The notes: generated by a model from the sequence alone, not told the origin. A stretch of DNA of 64,000 bases from G965237725 sp965237725 (GCA_965237725.1 OZ250151.1:3534001-3598000), one strand, 5' to 3'; shown: positions 35,184-43,992, numbered from the stretch's first letter. Numbers and translations are program-made.

Positions 35184-35813
35184 TTTTACGATCCCATATC
35201 TTATGGTTGTTGATAGGATTTAATCCATAGCACGCGACTGATTTGACTCTGGCAACATTCCACTTCGGATTGCTACCCAATTATATTGAAAATCATATAA
35301 ATAGCGGGTTTGAGTATAAAGCGCCAGCTCAATAAAAACAAAATAAACCAAAACCCTACATAGTGCACATATAAATTATAGTTTTTTGACTACTATGCTA
35401 TTCCTGCATCAATTAGTGATAAAGGTGATAAAAGTGACGGGGCTGTTGCTTGTCTTGTCCGCTTCGCGGCCAGAAAAGTTAAACAGCAAACTTTACTGGC
35501 GCTGCGCTTATCCCCCTAACCGTCCCCCAGGGGACCCGTGTCCGGGTAAGTAACATAATGTCAGGAATTATGCGCAGTAATCGATTTACACTCTCCCTCG
35601 TACCTCGGTCGGGTATTGACAAGTTAACTAAATTTTGGGAAAAAAGTGGCATATTAGATGTGGTTTTCACCATTGCTCTCAGTCATTGTGGGGCTTGAAT
35701 CCAATATTGCAGCTTAACACAGTCCATTATGTTGCCCTTACCCAGGTGCATCAGTTAACTTGTCAGTACCCCTTGGGTGTACCAAATTATTTGTAGCGCG
35801 TCTGGTTCCGTAT
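35184..35813. other. Gap with degenerate and repeat-like sequence
   Basis: Between the TIR gene and the cupin gene I find no convincing protein. The small frame at 35479-35673 has no coding character I trust. The gap holds a 161-bp element with 19-bp terminal inverted repeats (listed separately), and just left of it an odd GC-rich patch (about 35440-35560, with CCCCAGGGGACCC) that looks like mobile-element debris. Confidence 0.5.
35611..35771. mobile_element. MITE-like element with 19-bp terminal inverted repeats
   Basis: GGGTATTGACAAGTTAACT at 35611-35629 is the reverse complement, with one change, of the sequence at 35753-35771 (whose complement reads GGGTACTGACAAGTTAACT). The 161-bp unit contains no protein. 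Length and ends fit a small non-autonomous element moved by a transposase elsewhere. I saw no clear target duplication (flanks cggtc and ccttg). Confidence 0.65.
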
Positions 35814-36671
35814 CTAGAAAAACTCGTAAGGACCCGATCGCCAAAGCGCTTTGTTGGCTAGTTGATATGACAATTTTGATAAAGACAGCTTGGTATTCGT
35901 CATCCACCATGGGTGTTTTCTGCGATTCAGTGCAAACTGATTACAAAAAACATTATTTGATTTAGGAGTAACAAAAACATTTGCTGATACAGAGTCAGTG
36001 CTTAACGCCGTCACTGAATGATAAGCAGCAGTGGGGATAGTAATGGCCTCTCCTGGATTAAGGATGACCTCGTAATACGGCAATTCACTTATCCATGTAT
36101 AGGTTTCCAGATTTTGTTTGGAGAATAAATAATTTGAGTCCACTATATCCAAGCGCATTTTATGGCTTATCTTGTCGCACACCCTCGCAGGAAATACGAT
36201 TACAAGCTTTCTCCCCGATAGTTGGAGTAATATATTGTCGAACCAGTCGTAGTGCGGTCTCCCGGAAGATAATCCCATCCATAAAAAGTACATCACGTGT
36301 CTAAATTGCTTACGAAATTCCCAAGTTGCTAAATGCGTGTCAGTCATTCTCCTGGTGTTTATCACGCCATAAAGGGGGTGCTTGGCGGATGCAGTTGTTG
36401 CCAAAGGATCATCGTTAGATTTAGCGATATTATCGACTAGGGAAGCGATACTCAGTTGTTGGGCGTTACCGGCAAAACCGTCGGTGTGAGTGTAGATACC
36501 CACATCTCCATACATTTTTTTCAGATGATCTGGATTCCAGCCAAACACATCTTTCTCAAAAACAAGCATTCCATCGATTTTTCCAGGCAGGCCTTCTTGA
36601 TACGCCGCTGTTATCTCAGCGATGGTATTTAATTTCTTGCATTCAAGTAGATTTGATAAATAGTCTTTCAT
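35814..36671 (-). CDS. JmjC/cupin-8-like protein
   Basis: The 285-residue protein shows G-L-S-S-G-R-P-H-Y-D-W-F-D-N-I-L-L-Q-L-S-G-R-K (about 134-156), a cupin-8/JmjC motif with the H-x-D iron pair and following G-x-K. It also has L-N-P-G-E-A-I-T-I-P-T-A-A-Y-H-S-V (about 214-230) with the distal His. These are the ligands expected in Fe(II)/2-oxoglutarate hydroxylases that act on peptides or small molecules. The gene is on the minus strand, convergent to nothing nearby, and its start faces a GNAT gene (36860, plus strand). Confidence 0.7.
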   Translation of the reverse strand: MKDYLSNLLECKKLNTIAEITAAYQEGLPGKIDGMLVFEKDVFGWNPDHLKKMYGDVGIYTHTDGFAGNAQQLSIASLVDNIAKSNDDPLATTASAKHPLYGVINTRRMTDTHLATWEFRKQFRHVMYFLWMGLSSGRPHYDWFDNILLQLSGRKLVIVFPARVCDKISHKMRLDIVDSNYLFSKQNLETYTWISELPYYEVILNPGEAITIPTAAYHSVTALSTDSVSANVFVTPKSNNVFCNQFALNRRKHPWWMTNTKLSLSKLSYQLANKALWRSGPYEFF

Positions 36672-36859
36672 TTCTTACCGGGTCTTTGAGGTCAACTATA
36701 GCTTATATCATTGGGGTTGTTGTATGACTCCCTGAGTTGCACATAACATTTATTGCTAATTTAACATGTTTAAGGTATTGTTTAGCCAGCATGGATGGGG
36801 GTTAAATTGGGTCTTCTGGGTGTCGATTGTTTTAGTGATCGAATGTTATTGGAGGCAAG

Positions 36860-37546
36860 ATGGAACCAGCATTAGCTTTATCTGATTCGCCCGATGTGGA
36901 TATTAAACAACTCCATAAGGGAGATATCAGCGATATCATGGAATTGGAAAATGCAAGTTGGATTTGCGGCGTCAAGGCCATGGATGAGGTGTTTCTCAAT
37001 CGATTAAGAATGGGGCACATTTTTCTGGGTGCCCGAATAAATGGGGAACTAATGGCCATGACTTGTTTTTCCTATACTTATGTAGGTTCCATTACGCCAG
37101 AAAATTTGCCCAAATCGTTTGTGGAATTTTCCAGTGTGCCATATACAGGAAATTGTAATGTTGCATTTGGATATAGTTTGAGCGTCCATCCCAAAGCCCG
37201 TGGCAGTAATGTTTTGGTTAGATTGCTCAGAGCAACATCCGCACGAGCAAATTCCGATGGGTGCAACTACCTCATTGGCGATGGCCGATGCCCGTCCTAC
37301 AATGGCTCACTCGTCTTACCCGATAAAATCGAACATTCACCCATATTTAAAAATGCAATCGACCGATACATGGATACGGGAGAATATCCGGCAGACTCCG
37401 AAATAATCTGTGACCCTCTTCTTCGGTGTTTATATCGGTATTGGAAGTGTGAATTTATTGCAATTTTCCCTGATTTTTTCCCCACTGATATCCCGTCGGG
37501 TGGATTTAGAGTAATGTATAAAATGGATACCACTAAAGGATATTGA
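36860..37546 (+). CDS. GNAT-family acetyltransferase
   Basis: The 228-residue protein starts at an ATG with TGGAGG eight bases upstream. I-x-D-I-M-E-L-E-N-A near the start and F-G-Y-S-L-S-V-H-P-K-A-R-G-S-N-V-L-V-R-L-L-R-A (about 103-125) form the GNAT acetyl-CoA site (R-G-S-N-V instead of the usual R-G-x-G-x). It is followed 40 bases later by an ATP-grasp-like gene on the same strand. The substrate is unknown. Confidence 0.75.
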   Translation: MEPALALSDSPDVDIKQLHKGDISDIMELENASWICGVKAMDEVFLNRLRMGHIFLGARINGELMAMTCFSYTYVGSITPENLPKSFVEFSSVPYTGNCNVAFGYSLSVHPKARGSNVLVRLLRATSARANSDGCNYLIGDGRCPSYNGSLVLPDKIEHSPIFKNAIDRYMDTGEYPADSEIICDPLLRCLYRYWKCEFIAIFPDFFPTDIPSGGFRVMYKMDTTKGY

Positions 37547-37585
37547 TTAAGCTTTCTATTGCTGCAAAACTGAGTTTAATTGTGG

Positions 37586-38410
37586 ATGACCAATAATCGA
37601 TCTATAATTGTTTTATTTCATAAAACAAGTAAAAAATTTTCTTACAAGAATTATGAAATAGAGTTGCTCGCAAAATTCTGGCGACAACAAGGGAGGATTG
37701 TTCAATTCGTTTTTGGTACCGACAAATATATTCCTGCCGACATCTGCTTTGTCCACGTAGATCTTTCGGTTGTCCCAGACAATTATCTGGAATTTGCCAA
37801 CCGGTATCCAGTAGTCATAAACGGACGAGTAAAGGATATACGTAAAACAACATTCAGTAAAAATTTACTAAGCAGGACCGAACCTTATGACGGCCCGGTT
37901 ATTGTTAAGTCCGACCTGAATTTTGCCGGATGGCCAGAAAAAAAAGCGAGTAAGAACCGTATCGTTTTGGTGGCTTCTCGCTTGAAAAGCATTTTCTCCA
38001 GAACAGGGGATTACTTGCTATTCGATAACCCCAAAGAAGTTCCAGGACGTTTTTATGATGATCCGAATCTTGTCGTCGAAAAGTTTCTGCCAGAATTTGA
38101 CGGTGAGTTTTATTATCTCCGAGTGCTTCATTTTCTTGGAGACAATATTCAGTGTTTTCGAGATCGGGCAAGATCCCCGATTGTAAAGGCAAAATCTGTG
38201 ATTTCCACGGAAGCTATCGAGCCAGACGAAAAAATTTTGTTGATGCGTTCTAAGCTTAATTTCGATTACGGTAAATTCGACTATTGTATTCATGATGGCA
38301 AGGCGATACTTTTTGATACCAACAAAACAATTGGATTGTCGAGATTGAAATTAACGGACTGGATTGAATCCAGATACGAAGAAAAATCTACAGGAATAAA
38401 TAGTTACTGA
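37586..38410 (+). CDS. ATP-grasp-like protein
   Basis: ATG 37586 gives 274 residues; a TTG two codons upstream is possible. The middle has P-V-I-V-K-S-D-L-N-F-A-G (about 107-118), the end has V-V-E-K-F-L-P-E (about 166-173) and K-F-D-Y-C-I-H-D-G-K-A-I-L-F-D-T-N-K-T-I-G (about 231-251). Lys at the first and the Asp/Asn at the last match the ATP-binding and metal-binding places of ATP-grasp ligases. The N-terminal P-A-D-I-C-F-V-H-V-D-L-S-V-V-P is unlike TTL proteins, so it is another branch. Acceptor unknown. Paired with the GNAT gene 40 bases upstream. Confidence 0.65.
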   Translation: MTNNRSIIVLFHKTSKKFSYKNYEIELLAKFWRQQGRIVQFVFGTDKYIPADICFVHVDLSVVPDNYLEFANRYPVVINGRVKDIRKTTFSKNLLSRTEPYDGPVIVKSDLNFAGWPEKKASKNRIVLVASRLKSIFSRTGDYLLFDNPKEVPGRFYDDPNLVVEKFLPEFDGEFYYLRVLHFLGDNIQCFRDRARSPIVKAKSVISTEAIEPDEKILLMRSKLNFDYGKFDYCIHDGKAILFDTNKTIGLSRLKLTDWIESRYEEKSTGINSY

Positions 38411-38531
38411 TTGTTGATTTGGATGAAATGACTAAAATGTTAATCAGAGCGCATATAATTTCGCAGCATTATGACGATATCTTTTGATACATGGGTTACA
38501 CATACTCTAGGCGTAGGATATCACCCATAGC

Positions 38532-38579
38532 TATGAATTGACCAATAACGTGATAGCCATGACCAAGGGCAGGGGGATT
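38532..38579 (+). pseudogene. Remnant of an RHS core, copy 2
   Basis: The translation Y-E-L-T-N-N-V-I-A-M-T-K-G-R-G-I matches Y-D-L-A-N-N-V-I-S-M-T-E-G-R-G-I of the giant YD-repeat protein (gene bases 30280-30327). The frame reaches a stop at 38601-38603. In the intact gene this segment lies about 100 bases upstream of the one seen in copy 1, while here it lies 4.5 kb downstream of copy 1. Confidence 0.7.
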
Positions 38580-38682
38580 ATTGTAGAGGCTCCTTTAGGT
38601 TAAAATCAGGAGCTCTGGCTGGTGAGATTAATCCGGCGATAGGAATTTAATTTTCGATGTGTAACTTTTGGAAAATACAGCT

Positions 38683-39135
38683 ATGAAATACTGGTTAATG
38701 AAAAATGAACCCGATGCATTTTCAATTGATGATCTGGTGCGGGTAAAAGTCGAGCCCTGGGACGGGATCAGGAATTATCAGGCAAGAAATTTTATGCGTG
38801 ACGATATGTCTGTGGGTGATAAGGCATTTTTCTACCATTCCAGTTGCAAGGTTCCGGGAATTGTAGGACTAATGGAAATTGCCAGCGAAGCCTATACTGA
38901 TCACACCGCATTCGATTCCAGCGAGCACTATTACGATCCAAAAAGCAAACCGGACAGCCCGACCTGGATTATGGTTGATGTGAAATTTAAATCGAAATTG
39001 AAAAATATTATCACTTTACAAGAGCTTCGCGGCTATCCTGAGCTTTCCGGCATGCGATTACTGCAACGAGGAAATCGCCTATCGATCACACCGGTGGACA
39101 AAGCGCATTGGGATTTTATTCATTCTCTGATGTAG
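38683..39135 (+). CDS. EVE-domain protein
   Basis: ATG 38683 gives a 150-residue EVE domain: M-K-Y-W-L-M-K-N-E-P-D (1-11), W-D-G-I-R-N-Y-Q-A-R-N (about 26-36), G-D-K-A-F-F-Y-H-S-S (about 46-55) and L-L-Q-R-G-N-R-L-S-I-T-P-V (about 124-136). EVE proteins read modified bases in RNA or DNA; the human relative is thymocyte nuclear protein 1. A TTG at 38668 would add five residues. The housekeeping-like block resumes here. Confidence 0.92.
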   Translation: MKYWLMKNEPDAFSIDDLVRVKVEPWDGIRNYQARNFMRDDMSVGDKAFFYHSSCKVPGIVGLMEIASEAYTDHTAFDSSEHYYDPKSKPDSPTWIMVDVKFKSKLKNIITLQELRGYPELSGMRLLQRGNRLSITPVDKAHWDFIHSLM

Positions 39136-39181
39136 AATGCCGCTCGCTTTGTTTCACTAAACCTATCCATTAAATTATTTG

Positions 39182-39766
39182 ATGAAAAGAATACCTTCTC
39201 TATTACTGATTATATTTGCAAGCACTTTTAGCTTGTGTTCTTTAGCAACCGAAACCGGAAATAACAATATGATAAAAATGACTACAACTCTTGGCGAGAT
39301 TGATATCGAGCTGTATCCAGATGAGGCCCCCGAAACCGTAAAAAATTTCTTGAGTTATGTAGAAAGCGGTCATTTTGATGGACTGATTTTTCATCGGGTG
39401 ATTCCTGGATTTATGATACAGGGTGGCGGATTTACCCCTGATATGAATCAGCGAAATACCCAGCCCCCTGTTGTTAATGAAGCTGATAATGGTTTGAAGA
39501 ACCTGGTTGGTACGCTTTCCATGGCGAGAACCCCTGATCCAAATTCTGCAACGTCACAGTTTTTTATCAATCTGGTGGACAATGGTTTTCTCGATTTTAC
39601 CGCCAAGACCCAGCAAGGCTGGGGATATGCGGTTTTTGCAAAAGTAGTTAATGGCATGGATGTGGTCGAACAAATTGGAGCTATACAAACCGGCAACGTC
39701 GGCGGCCATGGTGACGTTCCAGTTGAATCCATCTTTATTGAAAAAGCGGAAGTTATCGCTGAATAG
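39182..39766 (+). CDS. Exported cyclophilin-type peptidyl-prolyl isomerase
   Basis: The 194-residue protein has a signal peptide (MKRIPSLLLIIFASTFSLCS) and then a cyclophilin domain: T-L-G-E-I-D-I-E-L-Y, F-H-R-V-I-P-G-F-M-I-Q-G-G-G (about 74-87), S-A-T-S-Q-F-F-I-N (about 122-130) and V-F-A-K-V-V-N-G-M-D-V-V. The catalytic Arg, Phe and Gln are present. It should speed proline isomerisation in folding periplasmic proteins, as PpiA does. The TTG one codon upstream (39179) is also possible. Confidence 0.9.
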   Translation: MKRIPSLLLIIFASTFSLCSLATETGNNNMIKMTTTLGEIDIELYPDEAPETVKNFLSYVESGHFDGLIFHRVIPGFMIQGGGFTPDMNQRNTQPPVVNEADNGLKNLVGTLSMARTPDPNSATSQFFINLVDNGFLDFTAKTQQGWGYAVFAKVVNGMDVVEQIGAIQTGNVGGHGDVPVESIFIEKAEVIAE

Positions 39767-39801
39767 TATTCATCGACTATGACGAGGTTGCTGATCTAGC
39801 A

Positions 39802-40584
39802 ATGTGGCTATACGTCAGTAAACTACTGGGTTATTTAGCCGCACCGTTCTCCCTGACCGTATCGCTGCTAATCCTCGCATTGTTGGCGTGGCTTGTCAGG
39901 GCAAAACGGCTATCTAGATTTTGCCTGATTACGGGTGTTGTGGTGCTTGTTGTTTGTTCGACGCCTCTAACATCCAATTGGGTGCGATTCAGTCTGGAAA
40001 ATCAATATCCTCCCGTAGCTATTCATGCTTCCCCAGAGGCTAACTTGATTGTTGTGCTCGGTGGTGTTCTGGCGAAACCGGTGAAACCACGACTTGAAGC
40101 AGAACTGGTGGACAGCTCGGACAGGATATTACACGCATTCAGGTTATACAAAGCAGGAAAAGCACCAGCCATATTCTTGTCAGCTGGCGGGATCGGTGTG
40201 ACCGGTGATGAAAAATACGAAGCATTTTATATCGCCCAGTTGCTTATGGAATGGGGTCTGCCCGAATCCGCCATAATACAGTCTAATCAGTCCAGGACTA
40301 CGCGGGAAAATGCCCTGGAAACTGCAGAATATCTTGCCCAGAAAAATTCGCTCCATGAGCCCGTGTTGCTGGTGACCTCTGCGTTACATATGCCCCGGGC
40401 GGTTAGGACGTTTGAAAAAGCGGGTGTAACAGTAATTCCCAGCGTTACCGATGTGAGTGCGGGCAAACCGATTTACCCCAGCATTGTTTACTGGTTGCCA
40501 TCTTTGGGGGCACTGAATAGTTTTACCAAGGCATGGCACGAGTATCTGGGACTGTGGGTTTATCGGTTTAGGGGTTGGGTTTAG
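39802..40584 (+). CDS. YdcF/ElyC-type DUF218 membrane protein
   Basis: The 260-residue protein has two N-terminal membrane helices (about 10-60) followed by a DUF218 domain: L-I-V-V-L-G-G-V (about 82-89), A-I-F-L-S-A-G-G-I, T-R-E-N-A-L-E-T-A and L-L-V-T-S-A-L-H-M-P-R-A. E. coli ElyC helps peptidoglycan precursor turnover at low temperature; other members are SanA-like. It overlaps or abuts the SGNH gene that follows. Confidence 0.85.
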   Translation: MWLYVSKLLGYLAAPFSLTVSLLILALLAWLVRAKRLSRFCLITGVVVLVVCSTPLTSNWVRFSLENQYPPVAIHASPEANLIVVLGGVLAKPVKPRLEAELVDSSDRILHAFRLYKAGKAPAIFLSAGGIGVTGDEKYEAFYIAQLLMEWGLPESAIIQSNQSRTTRENALETAEYLAQKNSLHEPVLLVTSALHMPRAVRTFEKAGVTVIPSVTDVSAGKPIYPSIVYWLPSLGALNSFTKAWHEYLGLWVYRFRGWV

Positions 40585-41729
40585 GCTGGGGTGTTGAATT
40601 GAGCGGCAAAGTGAATCACTATTTTAAGAATGCATTATTAGCTATCGGCTCAATTGTAATCACATTGCTGCTGCTGGAAGGCGGCGCCAGATTTTTGTTT
40701 CCGACAATTGAAAAAAATACTTGCACCACCGAACATCCGACTGCAATTTATCAAAATCAATCCAACTGCAAGTTTGTAAGACAGCAAGTTGAAAACCCGA
40801 ATCCAGTAACCTACTCCTATAATGCCTGTGGTTATCGTACACCCTTTGAATGTGTAGACAGGGCAGAGGTCGATGTGCGCGCGGTCAGTATAGGAGACTC
40901 TTTTATGCATGGGTCGATGTCGCCAATAGAAGATCATTTCATGGCGAAAATGTTGGCTGATTTATCCCGCGAAATTCCGAAGCCGGTTAAATATGACTGG
41001 CAGAACCTGGGAACAGCGGGTTACGATCCGCTGCAATATTTTGCCCGCCTCGATGAGATGCTTGCATTGGAACCAGACTTAGTTATAGTCAGCATTACCC
41101 CAAATGATCTTTTTAAAGATTTGTCCATGAGTCGCCTGGAAGTCAGGAAAAATCTGGTTGTAAACGTTGGGGCAAAAAAAGCGACAAAAAGAGATCAAGA
41201 ACGCGACTTGATGGGCTCAATAAAAATATTAATCGCGAAGTCTCGAGCAATGAGTGTTGCCTCTATATTTTTGATGTCCAGTGACAGCTTGTACAGTAAA
41301 ATTTACCTGGCCCGAAAATTCGTTTCTGATTATTTGTCCGTGCCATTAACTACCCAGTGGCAATCCAGAATTGACCAGTTGTCCATTTTGCTGGAAAAAA
41401 TGGATGAAAAGGCAGAAACCGAGAACGTAATTTTGGCCGTTGTTTTCATTCCACAGCGTATTCAGTATGTCCTCAAGAACATTGGATCCAATGAAACGAG
41501 AATTGACCCAGGTATTCTGGGTCGGTCAATAGGTTTGAGAATGCAAAAATTGGGCATTCACTTTATTGATGGCCTGGAAGCGTTTAATTCCAGGAGCGAT
41601 AACCAAAATCCTTATTTCCCATTTGATGGCCATCTGACCCCGGAAGGTAATCAATTTCTTGGTGGTTATATGGCAACCCAGATTCGGGAAATGGTTGATG
41701 TGGAAAATTTATTCAACCAGGCAAGATAA
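40575..41729 (+). CDS. SGNH/GDSL-fold hydrolase with N-terminal membrane anchor
   Basis: The longest frame starts at TTG 40575, inside ydcF-like; TTG 40599 (with GGGGTG upstream) or GTG 40611 is perhaps more likely. One N-terminal membrane helix (I-G-S-I-V-I-T-L-L-L-L) is followed by an SGNH domain: S-I-G-D-S-F-M-H-G-S (catalytic Ser), L-G-T-A-G-Y-D-P (Gly), I-T-P-N-D-L-F (Asn), and F-D-G-H-L-T-P-E-G-N-Q (Asp-x-x-His). All four blocks are present, so it should be active, likely as an esterase or O-acetyl hydrolase in the periplasm. Confidence 0.8.
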   Translation: MGLGWGVELSGKVNHYFKNALLAIGSIVITLLLLEGGARFLFPTIEKNTCTTEHPTAIYQNQSNCKFVRQQVENPNPVTYSYNACGYRTPFECVDRAEVDVRAVSIGDSFMHGSMSPIEDHFMAKMLADLSREIPKPVKYDWQNLGTAGYDPLQYFARLDEMLALEPDLVIVSITPNDLFKDLSMSRLEVRKNLVVNVGAKKATKRDQERDLMGSIKILIAKSRAMSVASIFLMSSDSLYSKIYLARKFVSDYLSVPLTTQWQSRIDQLSILLEKMDEKAETENVILAVVFIPQRIQYVLKNIGSNETRIDPGILGRSIGLRMQKLGIHFIDGLEAFNSRSDNQNPYFPFDGHLTPEGNQFLGGYMATQIREMVDVENLFNQAR

Positions 41730-41731
41730 TG

Positions 41732-41758
41732 ACCAGGCGTGCATTGACAGTGCCTGGT
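41732..41758. repeat. 7-bp inverted repeat downstream of the SGNH gene
   Basis: ACCAGGC (41732-41738) pairs perfectly with GCCTGGT (41752-41758) across a 13-base loop, just after the stop of the SGNH gene. No T-run follows, so it is not a standard terminator on the plus strand. It lies between that gene and the convergent metallophosphatase gene. Confidence 0.45.
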
Positions 41759-41864
41759 GAAATAAAGTGCCTAGAAGCATTCTGGCAAAACCGGGTAGAG
41801 CAGATAGAGGCCAGTATCTATGGGCGATACCGAAATTCGATTTCCTGGCTCTCAGTAAAATAAT

Positions 41865-42758
41865 TTAGGGCGTTATTGATTTTATCGAATACTGATCGAT
41901 TTTGTTGCCGTCGACGTCGATAAATTCGAAATGCATGGCGTCGTTGCTGATGGTAATTTTCATGGCCCCATGATTATCATTGAACCGAACCTTGCTGTTC
42001 TCCAATGGATCACCAAACTCCCTGATTGTGGTGCCGCCGAGACCGTTTACGAAATATGGAACACCGTCGATATCTAACCGTTCATACATGTGATCATGAG
42101 CTGAAATTACCGCGCTTATGCCCCACTGATTAAAATCCCATCTCATCAGGTTTGTACTACCGTTTTTTCCAGACGAATAGGGCGAATGATGGAACAGAAC
42201 CAGTTTCCATTTAGCCGTTGAACTGGTTATTACTGATTTGGCCCACTTTCGTTGTTCAGAGCGATGATTTGTATTTGCCCTCTTATTGCTATCCAGAAAA
42301 ATTAAATGGACCAAATCAAATCTGACGTCGTAATAGGCTTCATTGTTAGGCAATGTGAAATAATCAAAATAAGCATTTCCATTTTCTTCAATTCGATCAT
42401 GATCTCCCAGGGTTGGAAAGAATCGGTTCATTTTATTTGGGCCGCCTTCGCAATAGGTTCCATAATAGGGATAGATAAATTCACAATAAAATTGTCCAAT
42501 ATTTTGATCAATAGTGGATGCCGCCCCTCTGGAATAATTGTTATCACCCAGGGTTGCGATAAATTCGGGATCCCAGCTTTTAACTAAACGGGCTACATTT
42601 TGTGGGCCAGGCGCTCTTTTAGCATTGCCATAATCTCCAATCACAGCAAAAGTGAACTCGGGTTCGATTAATTCGTTTAAATGAAGATGTTCATCAACAC
42701 AGGATGTGAGAAAAAATGCTGTGATCAAAATCCAGCAAGTTGAAGTAATAACGTGCAT
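41865..42758 (-). CDS. Metallophosphatase lipoprotein
   Basis: The 297-residue protein begins with a lipoprotein signal ending L-T-S-C (Cys20). The metallophosphatase motifs are in order: G-D-Y-G (about 41-44), G-D-N-N-Y (about 71-75), G-D-H-D (about 117-120), F-H-H-S-P-Y (about 188-193) and S-A-H-D-H-M-Y-E (about 218-225). These are the two-metal ligands of purple-acid-phosphatase-like enzymes. It should act in the periplasm or on the surface on an unknown phosphate ester. Confidence 0.88.
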   Translation of the reverse strand: MHVITSTCWILITAFFLTSCVDEHLHLNELIEPEFTFAVIGDYGNAKRAPGPQNVARLVKSWDPEFIATLGDNNYSRGAASTIDQNIGQFYCEFIYPYYGTYCEGGPNKMNRFFPTLGDHDRIEENGNAYFDYFTLPNNEAYYDVRFDLVHLIFLDSNKRANTNHRSEQRKWAKSVITSSTAKWKLVLFHHSPYSSGKNGSTNLMRWDFNQWGISAVISAHDHMYERLDIDGVPYFVNGLGGTTIREFGDPLENSKVRFNDNHGAMKITISNDAMHFEFIDVDGNKIDQYSIKSITP

Positions 42759-43089
42759 GTTGTTTCAGGCTAGGTACCAGATATCTGATTTCTATTGAGC
42801 CAAAAGCGAACAATGGGCCGAAACTGAATCGAAATCGGATTAACATATTTGCGCGTAGTCTACAAGGTTAGTTTCATATTGCAATTATTTAAATATTGCA
42901 ATTTTGTGAGCCTAAAATCCAGGGTCAAAAGCGAATAGGGCGGAATGCTATATTCAGATATGAAAATCCAGTAAACTATTTGCAAACATAAATTAGAGGG
43001 GTCGGTCACAATACCGAAAAATTATTTTCTGGAAATAAATTGCACCACCAATCTTGCCCCGCCCCCTGAAAATAAACTGGAGATAATAG
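42759..43089. other. Divergent intergenic region
   Basis: This 331-base gap separates the metallophosphatase gene (minus) from an SDR gene (plus). I see no ORF or RNA of note. It presumably holds both promoters. AT-rich runs occur near 42870-42920. Confidence 0.4.
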
Positions 43090-43839
43090 ATGTCTGAATT
43101 TAGTGGAAAAACCGTGCTGATCACCGGCGCTGGCCGCGGGATTGGCAGTCAAATCGCCCGTGATTTTGGTGCAGACGGTGCCAATGTCTGTGTTAACTAC
43201 GCACACTCAGGGGCACAGGCAGAGCAAGTTGTATCCCAAATCGAAAATTCCGGTGGCAATGCCATAGCGTGCAAAGCAGATATTGCTGATGCATCTCAGG
43301 TTAATGCCATGGTTGATGCCACCATTGCGACGTTTGGGTCTATTGAAATACTGGTTAATAATGCCGGTTTGAGTATGGACGGGCCATTTTTAGAAATGAC
43401 GGAAGCGGCCTGGGACCAGGTTTATGGCGTCAATCTCAAAGGCCCTTTTCTGGTATCCCAGGCAGTGGCCAGGAATATGATTGCCGACAATGGTGGGGTT
43501 ATCGTCAATATCTCAGCGACCACTACCACTTTCGGTCGGCTCAATGCGGCAAACTATTGTTCAACCAAGGCGGGTCTGAACATGTTAACCAAATGCATGG
43601 CATTGGAATTGGCGCCGAATATTCGGGTGAATGGCCTGGGTCTGGGATTCGTGGATTCGCCATTGGTAGAAGAACTCTATACCAAATCCCAAATAAATGA
43701 AGTTGTCAAAAATACGCCGTTACAACGCATGACCACCAATGAAGAAACGTCGGGTTTTGTTAAACTTCTTGCTTCCGGTTCTACTGCCTTTGTGACTGGC
43801 CAGACGATTATGTTTGATGGTGGGCGAAATATGCGCTGA
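43090..43839 (+). CDS. FabG-like short-chain dehydrogenase
   Basis: The 249-residue protein is a classical SDR: T-G-A-G-R-G-I-G (about 12-19), V-N-N-A-G (about 89-93), catalytic Ser in V-N-I-S-A, and Y-C-S-T-K (Tyr-x-x-x-Lys). The end, G-Q-T-I-M-F-D-G-G-R-N, is the usual FabG-type C-terminus. It resembles 3-oxoacyl-ACP reductases and related enzymes; the substrate cannot be assigned. It starts with ATG 12 bases after a purine-rich GGAGATA site. Confidence 0.88.
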   Translation: MSEFSGKTVLITGAGRGIGSQIARDFGADGANVCVNYAHSGAQAEQVVSQIENSGGNAIACKADIADASQVNAMVDATIATFGSIEILVNNAGLSMDGPFLEMTEAAWDQVYGVNLKGPFLVSQAVARNMIADNGGVIVNISATTTTFGRLNAANYCSTKAGLNMLTKCMALELAPNIRVNGLGLGFVDSPLVEELYTKSQINEVVKNTPLQRMTTNEETSGFVKLLASGSTAFVTGQTIMFDGGRNMR

Positions 43840-43992
43840 CATAAATCATCAAGCCTGGTTCACAATGGATATTCAATTAACATAATACGCTTTGGTGGAT
43901 TTTATGGTGCAAACAATCTCATTCATAATTCGGGGAATAAATTTCAATTTCGGTGTAAAATCCGCGAAAATTTGGAATCAATTGAATTTCCC

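Noticed and set aside
35479..35673. Minus-strand ORF of 64 residues
   Set aside because: Its residues look like translated repeat debris, it crosses one end of the MITE-like element and has no ribosome-binding site.
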